NCBI GenBank assembly: GCA_900766865.1
Contig: CAAFXA010000109.1
Location: 1-11,485, forward strand
DNA length: 11,485 nucleotides
From: an uncultured Akkermansia sp.
Lineage (GTDB): Bacteria; Verrucomicrobiota; Verrucomicrobiia; Verrucomicrobiales; Akkermansiaceae
Direction: 5' to 3'
Under the pieces are notes generated by a model, which did not search any database, was not told where the DNA came from, and saw only the letters and a program-made list of their open reading frames with translations. Made by a program: the position numbers and the translations under genes. Of the stretch, positions 7,192 to 11,485 are shown in pieces (within the stretch, counting starts at the first letter, position 1; the number at the start of each line of letters is the position of its first letter).

Positions 7192-7206
7192 GCTGAGCTC
7201 AGCTCA
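7189..7206. repeat. 18-bp perfect palindrome over the PBP stop codon
   Basis: TGAGCTGAGCTCAGCTCA reads the same on both strands and begins with the TGA stop of the PBP gene. As RNA it has almost no loop. It might be a protein binding site, part of the termination region, or chance. Confidence 0.6.
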
Positions 7207-7233
7207 CTCAGAATAATTGCCGCCAGACAGAAG

Positions 7234-7265
7234 AAGCCTGCCACCTCAAAGGGTGACAGGCTTTT
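7234..7265. terminator. Terminator between convergent PBP and guaB genes
   Basis: AAGCCTG (7234-7240) pairs with CAGGCTT (7257-7263). After one mismatch, CACC (7242-7245) pairs with GGTG (7252-7255). TTTT (7262-7265) follows on the plus strand, and a pyrimidine-rich CTTCTTCTG follows on the minus strand. It probably serves mainly the PBP gene and possibly both. Confidence 0.7.
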
Positions 7266-7290
7266 AAAATTATGTTCAACAAACTCAGGA

Positions 7291-8745
7291 TTAACGGCTG
7301 TAGTTGCCGGGGTCCTGGGTAATGGTGACATCGTGCGGGTGACTCTCCTGCAGACCACCAGCAGTGATACGCACAAAGCGAGCGTGCTCGCGGAGCTCCT
7401 GCAGACTCTTGGCACCAAGGTAACCCATGCCGGAACGCAGACCGCCAACGAGCTGGAAGATAACGTCTGCCAGCATACCCTTGTAGGGCACACGAGCCTC
7501 CACACCCTCAGCCACGAGCTTACCGCTGCCATTCTGGCCGTAGCGGTCGCCGGAGCCGGCACGCATGGCGCCCAGGGAGCCCATGCCACGATAAGTCTTG
7601 AAGTTACGACCCTGGTAGTGAACGATGGAACCGGGGCTTTCCTCGCAACCGGCCAGCATGCCACCCATCATGATGAGGTCAGCACCGGCAGCAAGAGCCT
7701 TCACAGCATCACCGGAGTAGCGGATACCACCATCGGCAATCACGGTCACGCCGGCAGGACGAGCCACAGTGGCAACTTCCTGAATGGCGGTGAACTGGGG
7801 CATACCCACGCCGGAGATAATTCGGGTAGTGCAGATGGAGCCGGGCCCCACACCTACCTTGATAGCGCTGGCACCGGCGGAAATGAGGTCGCGGGCACCA
7901 TCCTGCGTTACCACGTTACCAGCCACAACAGGCTTGCCAAGCTCACTGAGCTTCTCGATAACGTGCAGCACGCGACTGGTATGACCAGTTGCAGCATCGA
8001 TGAAAAGAGCATCCGCCCCGGCGTCCACAACAGCCTGTGCACGAGCCATGAACTCCGGACCCGGCCCCACGGCTGCACCGCAACGCAGACGTCCCAATTC
8101 ATCCTTGGTAGACTCCTGGAAGGCCTCGCGCTTACGAATATCCGTATCCGTAATAAGCCCCACAAGGCGGCCATTGTCATCTACGAGGGGAAGCTTCTCA
8201 ATACGGTTGGAGTAAAGAATCTTGCGGGCCTCCTCCTGAGTCGTGGAGGGAGTGCCGGTGATGAGACGGCTCATGGGAGTCATCACATCTGCCACGGTAA
8301 GCTTGTCGAGGTCGTGGCCATCCACCACGCGCATATCGCGACCGGTAATGATGCCTACGAGGATGTTCCCCTCCGCCACAACGGGCAGGCCAGAGAAGCC
8401 ATTTTCGAGCATGATGCCCTTAACGCGGCTGAGGCTCATATCGCTCGTCACCGTCAGGGGGCGGGTGATAACCGCATTTTCGAAACGCTTCACCTTGGCC
8501 ACCATAGCGGCCTGGTCATCGATGCGGTTGTTGCGGTGGATAACACCCAGACCACCCTCGCGGGCCATGGCAATGGCCATGTCTACCTCCGTCACCGTAT
8601 CCATGGGAGCGGAAAGGATGGGCAGGCGGAGCGGGAAACCCGCGCAGAGCTGAGAAGAGGGGTCGGCCTCGCCGGGAAGGATGGTGCTCAGGCACGGAAG
8701 CAGGAGCACGTCGTCAAATGTAAGTCCAAGCTGAATTTCTGCCAT
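7291..8745 (-). CDS. guaB: Inosine-5'-monophosphate dehydrogenase
   Basis: A 484-residue enzyme that oxidises IMP to XMP with NAD+, the committed step of GMP synthesis in the cytoplasm. The N-terminal [10 protein letters not shown] motif opens the TIM barrel. Residues about 90-205 form a CBS pair (a Bateman module, with LVGIITGRD and LVGLITDTD). The catalytic loop GPGSICTTR places the nucleophile at Cys305. The flap carries Arg401-Tyr402 (GDRYGQ), and both positions coincide with the E. coli enzyme. The C-terminus contains [11 protein letters not shown], typical of the family. The ATG at 8745 has no Shine-Dalgarno sequence; on the contrary CCTCC, an anti-Shine-Dalgarno-like run, lies just upstream. 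It is divergent from ispE and has its own promoter. Confidence 0.98.
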   Translation of the reverse strand: MAEIQLGLTFDDVLLLPCLSTILPGEADPSSQLCAGFPLRLPILSAPMDTVTEVDMAIAMAREGGLGVIHRNNRIDDQAAMVAKVKRFENAVITRPLTVTSDMSLSRVKGIMLENGFSGLPVVAEGNILVGIITGRDMRVVDGHDLDKLTVADVMTPMSRLITGTPSTTQEEARKILYSNRIEKLPLVDDNGRLVGLITDTDIRKREAFQESTKDELGRLRCGAAVGPGPEFMARAQAVVDAGADALFIDAATGHTSRVLHVIEKLSELGKPVVAGNVVTQDGARDLISAGASAIKVGVGPGSICTTRIISGVGMPQFTAIQEVATVARPAGVTVIADGGIRYSGDAVKALAAGADLIMMGGMLAGCEESPGSIVHYQGRNFKTYRGMGSLGAMRAGSGDRYGQNGSGKLVAEGVEARVPYKGMLADVIFQLVGGLRSGMGYLGAKSLQELREHARFVRITAGGLQESHPHDVTITQDPGNYSR

Positions 8746-8752
8746 AGCGGAG

Positions 8753-8779
8753 GATATAACGCTACGCCCCCATTTGCAA
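8753..8779 (-). promoter_or_regulatory. Candidate guaB promoter
   Basis: On the minus strand, TTGCAA (8779-8774) and TATATC (8758-8753) are 15 nt apart, which is shorter than ideal. The -10 ends seven nucleotides before the ATG at 8745, so transcription would start at or next to the start codon. Confidence 0.4.
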
Positions 8780-8791
8780 GCCTAATCTGCC

Positions 8792-8825
8792 AAAAAAGTG
8801 CATTTTTTTGCATTTTTTTGCAAAA
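8792..8825. repeat. Phased A/T tracts with a 10-bp tandem repeat
   Basis: An A6 run (8792-8797) is followed by two exact copies of CATTTTTTTG (8801-8810 and 8811-8820) and then CAAAA. The runs are spaced at about one helical turn, which predicts intrinsically bent DNA. It lies just upstream of the guaB promoter and may act as an UP-like element; ispE lies on its other side. Confidence 0.6.
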
Positions 8826-8872
8826 TCGGGCTATCTGTACGTCATTTTGATGTATCGCGGAGCGGGCAACGG

Positions 8873-8901
8873 TTGACGCGGGAGCTGTTTTCGTGTAGAC
8901 T
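8873..8901 (+). promoter_or_regulatory. Promoter of ispE
   Basis: TTGACG (8873-8878) and TAGACT (8896-8901) are separated by 17 nt. The -10 ends exactly six nucleotides before the ATG at 8908, so the expected transcript starts at the start codon. No Shine-Dalgarno sequence is present. Confidence 0.6.
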
Positions 8902-8907
8902 AAACGC

Positions 8908-9789
8908 ATGACGACGAAGGGTACCAAAGGAACGAAGAAGGCAAAGAATGAGGTGGTTTACGAAGCACCGGCCAAGATAAACCTCTCGCTGCGAGTACTG
9001 GGCAAGCGCGAGGATGGGTATCATAATGTGGATATCCTGATGGCGAAGCTGGATCTTGCCGATGAACTGAGCTTCCACAACTCCCGTTCCACATCGTTGG
9101 TATGCGACACGCCCGGTGTCCCCACAGATGAAAGTAATCTGGTGATGAAAGCTGCCCGCAAGTTCGAAGAAGCCTATGGACGCAGCACACGCCAGAAAAT
9201 TACCCTCACCAAGAACATTCCCCATGGTGCCGGACTGGGCGGTGGCTCCGCAGATGCAGCCATCACGCTGAAGGCCTGCAACGAAATTCTCGGCACCAAC
9301 TATACGGATGAAGAAATGCACGCCATGGCAGCTACGCTGGGCAGTGATGTAAACTTCTTCCTCAACCCCGTCATAAGCCGCTGCACCGGTCGCGGAGAGA
9401 TAGTTGCTCCTGTACCGGAGCTGGCGGAGTGGACCAGCCCCATCGTGCTGATTAAACCGCAGTTCGGCGTCTCCACGCCGAGTGCCTACCAGCTTCTGCA
9501 TGGAGCCAACCGCATTAAGGGTGTTACTTACAACCCGCAGGTGGTAGACGACATTAAGCTGGTGAACGAGCTGGAGCGCGCCGTCTTCACCAAGTTCCCG
9601 GTACTGGGATTCACCAAGATGTGGATGCTGGAGCAGCCCGGTGTGCGCGCCGCCCTCATGAGCGGCAGCGGCTCCACCCTCTTTGCCCTTACCGAGACCA
9701 TAGAACAGGCCCGCGCGCTGGCCGAAGCCGCTCGTGCAGAAATCGATCCCACCCTGTGGAGTTACTGCGGCTATGTTAACCCGCAGTAA
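8908..9789 (+). CDS. ispE: 4-diphosphocytidyl-2-C-methyl-D-erythritol kinase
   Basis: A 293-residue GHMP-family kinase that phosphorylates CDP-ME in the MEP pathway, leading to isoprenoid precursors such as the lipid carrier used for peptidoglycan. The first ~15 residues are Lys/Thr-rich and extra compared with E. coli IspE. The conserved EAPAKINLSL follows, with Lys23 as the probable catalytic lysine. The glycine-rich ATP loop is PHGAGLGGGSAD (105-116). GSDVNFF (145-151) carries Asp147, the likely catalytic base. SGSGSTLFAL near the C-terminus is the third GHMP motif. The ATG at 8908 is favoured because a promoter ends six nucleotides before it and no later ATG precedes the conserved region. 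Monocistronic; an inverted-repeat element begins at its stop codon. Confidence 0.95.
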   Translation: MTTKGTKGTKKAKNEVVYEAPAKINLSLRVLGKREDGYHNVDILMAKLDLADELSFHNSRSTSLVCDTPGVPTDESNLVMKAARKFEEAYGRSTRQKITLTKNIPHGAGLGGGSADAAITLKACNEILGTNYTDEEMHAMAATLGSDVNFFLNPVISRCTGRGEIVAPVPELAEWTSPIVLIKPQFGVSTPSAYQLLHGANRIKGVTYNPQVVDDIKLVNELERAVFTKFPVLGFTKMWMLEQPGVRAALMSGSGSTLFALTETIEQARALAEAARAEIDPTLWSYCGYVNPQ

Positions 9790-9916
9790 AATCTACAAAT
9801 TACAATCTGCAAACTGCCGAAAATTGCTATCAAGCAAAAATAAAGCTCCGGCATAATGTCCCTTAGCAAGCGCAAGCGAGCCGAAATTATAATTTGTAGA
9901 TTTTTGATTGTAGATT
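9788..9916. repeat. Inverted-repeat element between ispE and ruvC, two 9-mers per arm
   Basis: A perfect 15-bp inverted repeat (AAAATCTACAAATTA at 9788-9802; its complement at 9890-9904) flanks 87 bp. Each arm holds two copies of a 9-mer 14 bp apart: AATCTACAA (9790) and AATCTGCAA (9804) on the left; TTGTAGATT at 9894 and 9908 on the right. The interior contains small CG-rich repeats. The arrangement resembles a MITE or intergenic palindromic element, but no transposase or target duplication was identified. It fills almost the whole spacer and could also fold in RNA as a terminator of ispE. Confidence 0.7.
9888..9893 (+). promoter_or_regulatory. Possible -10 of ruvC inside the repeat element
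   Basis: TATAAT at 9888-9893 overlaps the inner edge of the right repeat arm. No good -35 is visible (AGCAAG at the 17-nt distance). Transcription would begin near 9900, about 20 nt before the ATG. Confidence 0.35.
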
Positions 9917-9919
9917 CGC

Positions 9920-10426
9920 ATGCGTGTTCTTTCCATAGACCCGGCTATTCGTAACACTGGTTTTGCCGTGCTGGATGGTGACCATCGGCAGGCGACTGCG
10001 TTGGAATACGGCACGCTTTCTCTGCCGCAGAAGCTGCCCCAGAGCCGCTGCCTGCTGGCCATACACGAGAAAGTGTGCGCACTGATTGAGCAATGGAAGC
10101 CGGACGAGCTGGCCATTGAGGGGATTATCTATGTGCAATCCCACCGCACCGCCATCACCATGGGCTCCGCACGTGCAGCCACTGTACTGGCTGCTTCCCG
10201 CTACGATTTACCCATCATGGAATACCCGCCCAGCTGCGTAAAGCTGGCGACAGTGGGCCGCGGTGGAGCCGGCAAACAACAGGTTGCCTTCATGATGCGA
10301 GCCCTGCTCCACCTCACTGAAACACCTGCACCAGACGCCGCAGATGCTCTGGCTATCGGTTTTACCCATCTGGCAGCAGCAGACCCCATCCGCGCCCACC
10401 TCTTCCGGGAACGCAAATATATCTGA
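9920..10426 (+). CDS. ruvC: Holliday junction resolvase RuvC
   Basis: A 168-residue endonuclease that cuts Holliday junctions with RuvAB in homologous recombination. It shows the RNase H-like acidic set: Asp7 in SIDPAIRNTGF, Glu67 in LAIEGIIY, and Asp139 and Asp142 in PDAADALAIG. The MGSARAATVLAA helix and the VGRGGAGKQQV stretch are also as in the family. Length is close to E. coli (173). No Shine-Dalgarno sequence precedes the ATG. ruvA and ruvB are not adjacent. The stop is followed directly by eight T residues, and the gene converges 6 bp away on a minus-strand gene, so their 3' ends nearly touch. Confidence 0.95.
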   Translation: MRVLSIDPAIRNTGFAVLDGDHRQATALEYGTLSLPQKLPQSRCLLAIHEKVCALIEQWKPDELAIEGIIYVQSHRTAITMGSARAATVLAASRYDLPIMEYPPSCVKLATVGRGGAGKQQVAFMMRALLHLTETPAPDAADALAIGFTHLAAADPIRAHLFRERKYI

Positions 10427-10432
10427 TTTTTT

Positions 10433-10939
10433 TTACCGGAAGGAAGCATTATTCCCCTGCGTGGGCTCCCGATTCAGGGAGGAAGCGACTCCTCCCAGCA
10501 GAGAGCCCACAGCCGAAGCTGCACCACCCAGTGCATGCAGGCGAGATTGTCTGGCAGCCTGACGCGACTGCCAGGCTTGCAGTTGCCCCTGTTGCCGCAC
10601 TTCATCCGCCTGGTGAAGCGCAGCGTTGGCATGGGTGGTAATTTCGTCCTGGAGGCGTGTTGCAAGGTCCTGCTCGCGTATGGCTATGGAGCCCTCTGCC
10701 GCAAGATTAGAAGCAGCGGCATCTGCTCTGGCATGTGCCAGATGTGCCACGGCGTTACGTGCCGCACGGCTCTGATTGGCAGCTGCTGCATCCTGCATGG
10801 CAGCGGCCTGCCTGTCTGCGAGCTGTTGCTGAGCAACTGCGGTTTTCTGGAGCACCTTGCCCTGTTGGAACGAAGAATATGCCCGGAGCACCTGAGGCAC
10901 TACCGCGGCAGCCGTTGTAGCAATTGTTGTGAATCCCAT
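10433..10939 (-). CDS. Ala/Gln-rich coiled-coil protein resembling phage internal virion proteins
   Basis: A 168-residue protein, about a quarter alanine and rich in Gln and Arg. A short hydrophobic N-terminus (5-18) is followed by a long helical region with coiled-coil character (about 25-135), then a Gly/Ala-rich segment GGAASAVGSLLGG (138-150) and a polar tail. The middle stretch, with a GS pair (83-84), then DLATRLQDEI and repeated Gln/Arg/Ala helices, resembles short internal-virion or tail-associated phage proteins. This is pattern similarity only, and no function can be assigned. No other phage gene is visible in the window. The start at 10939 has a weak GGTGG upstream and a candidate promoter. 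The stop overlaps the T-run after ruvC. Confidence 0.75.
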   Translation of the reverse strand: MGFTTIATTAAAVVPQVLRAYSSFQQGKVLQKTAVAQQQLADRQAAAMQDAAAANQSRAARNAVAHLAHARADAAASNLAAEGSIAIREQDLATRLQDEITTHANAALHQADEVRQQGQLQAWQSRQAARQSRLHALGGAASAVGSLLGGVASSLNREPTQGNNASFR

Positions 10940-10948
10940 AGTGCCACC

Positions 10949-10977
10949 AGCATAAACAACGACCAGGTGCCAGACAA
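10949..10977 (-). promoter_or_regulatory. Candidate promoter of the virion-like gene
   Basis: On the minus strand, TTGTCT (10977-10972) and TATGCT (10954-10949) are 17 nt apart, each 4/6 to consensus. It overlaps an inverted repeat (CAGGTGC 10964-10970 with GCACCTG 10986-10992). Transcription would begin only a few nucleotides before the ATG at 10939. Confidence 0.4.
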
Positions 10978-11018
10978 GAATAAAAGCACCTGTTGCTCCT
11001 TCACCACAATTGAGCGGC

Positions 11019-11042
11019 CTCAGCGTTTGAGTGAACGCTGAG
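11019..11042. repeat. 9-bp stem-loop over the lipoprotein stop codon
   Basis: CTCAGCGTT (11019-11027) pairs perfectly with AACGCTGAG (11034-11042) around a 6-nt loop. It includes the last seven codons of the lipoprotein gene, the stop among them. No T-run follows in the minus direction, so it is more likely an mRNA 3' stabiliser than a terminator. Confidence 0.5.
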
Positions 11043-11445
11043 ACACTCGCTTACGAAGCATCTCCAGCATGGCGGCATCTGCCTCTGTGCTCTCGCGCAC
11101 TAACTGAACATTGCCGTAAGTATCGCCCGGCCTGCGTATACCCAGTACAACAACACCGGCCGAGGAATTGAAATTGAGCGTATACCCCTCCCCCGCGAAG
11201 ATAAAATCGGGAGCATAGGTGACCAGACTGACGTCAGCCTCCTTCACAAGTTCTTGCAGATAAGCACGCAGCTCTGCCTGCTCACTTTCCCGCAACTTCA
11301 ATCTTTTCTGGCGAGGTATGGCTCCCTTACCATACTCCAGAGCATAGTTGCTGCTGCCGGGCACAACGGCCCAGTCCACCTCCGGCTCCGGGGTGCAGGA
11401 TGCCAGCACAACAGCTGTAAGAAATGTATAAAAAAGCCTCCGCAT
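11020..11445 (-). CDS. Small putative lipoprotein of unknown function
   Basis: A 141-residue exported protein. It begins MRRLF, has a hydrophobic core, and carries a lipobox LAS-C with the acylated cysteine at residue 17. The +2 residue is Thr rather than Asp, which in many diderms favours outer-membrane sorting. The mature part (from TPEPEVDW) is mixed polar with a charged helix around 45-70 and a basic end (SLKR). No family is recognised. The ATG at 11445 is preferred over an in-frame GTG at 11460 because that GTG lies within the promoter and the signal peptide begins at the ATG. The transcript should be leaderless. It precedes the virion-like gene by 80 bp on the same strand, but each has a promoter of its own. 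Confidence 0.85.
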   Translation of the reverse strand: MRRLFYTFLTAVVLASCTPEPEVDWAVVPGSSNYALEYGKGAIPRQKRLKLRESEQAELRAYLQELVKEADVSLVTYAPDFIFAGEGYTLNFNSSAGVVVLGIRRPGDTYGNVQLVRESTEADAAMLEMLRKRVSQRSLKR

Positions 11446-11451
11446 GGTCGC

Positions 11452-11481
11452 ATTATACACCCCGAATCATCCTATTGTCAA
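11452..11481 (-). promoter_or_regulatory. Perfect-hexamer promoter of the lipoprotein gene
   Basis: On the minus strand, TTGACA (11481-11476) and TATAAT (11457-11452) are both exact consensus, 18 nt apart. The -10 ends six nucleotides before the ATG at 11445, so transcription should start on the start codon. Confidence 0.8.
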
Positions 11482-11485
11482 CACT

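Noticed and set aside
8801..8820. Two tandem 10-bp copies considered as a CRISPR-like or minisatellite array
   Set aside because: Only two units of a T-rich sequence with no spacers. It is better explained as phased A/T tracts.
7333..8850. A 505-codon open frame on the plus strand antisense to guaB
   Set aside because: guaB is unmistakable on the other strand with all catalytic motifs. The antisense frame has a low-complexity His/Thr/Gly-rich product and no recognisable family, as expected from strong third-position bias.
10535..11041. A 168-codon plus-strand frame opposite the virion-like gene
   Set aside because: The product is Cys/His/Arg-rich without family signals, and the minus-strand frame has a coherent helical composition and a promoter.
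11445..11460. GTG at 11460 as the start of the lipoprotein
   Set aside because: It overlaps the TATAAT box and would place charged and polar residues before a standard lipoprotein signal peptide.

Overview
This window looks like ordinary chromosome of a GC-rich, diderm, gut-type bacterium. The best guess is a member of the Verrucomicrobiota close to Akkermansia. That placement is inferred from several things: an abundant-looking outer-membrane barrel with a C-terminal Phe, a lipoprotein, an IspE-dependent (MEP) isoprenoid route, a long class A penicillin-binding protein, A-rich leaders, and an almost complete lack of Shine-Dalgarno sequences. No rRNA, tRNA, transposase or CRISPR array was recognised.

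Layout from left to right. Positions 1-190 hold three consecutive stem-loops, the last followed by a T-run (the end of something transcribed from outside the window), and no convincing gene. A DJ-1/YajL-family gene (191-736, minus) and an outer-membrane beta-barrel gene (933-1907, plus) diverge from a shared intergenic region with two good sigma70-type promoters. A 112-nt leader with two overlapping hairpins precedes an Aas-like acyl-acyl-carrier-protein synthetase (2075-4246), which ends in a strong intrinsic terminator. A 260-bp spacer with a second terminator-like hairpin leads to a class A PBP (4510-7191). This converges on guaB (7291-8745, minus) across a terminator. guaB and ispE (8908-9789, plus) diverge. 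ispE is separated from ruvC (9920-10426) by a 130-bp inverted-repeat element. ruvC converges, 6 bp apart, on a phage-virion-like Ala/Gln-rich protein gene (10433-10939, minus), with a lipoprotein gene (11020-11445, minus) upstream of it.

The genes are mostly monocistronic, each with its own promoter, and cover housekeeping functions: peptidoglycan synthesis, purine synthesis, isoprenoid synthesis, recombination, fatty-acid activation and outer-membrane structure. The most coherent unexpected signal is in how genes start. Three genes (the DJ-1 gene, ispE and the lipoprotein) have a recognisable -35/-10 pair whose -10 ends exactly 6 nt before the ATG, so transcription should begin at the start codon (leaderless mRNA). 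guaB is nearly the same. Only the PBP has even a short Shine-Dalgarno-like AGG. Other points of interest are the catalytically degenerate acyltransferase half of the Aas-like protein, its overlapping-hairpin leader, the paired-9-mer inverted repeat before ruvC, and the orphan virion-like gene. I see no clear evidence of a completely new multi-gene system.
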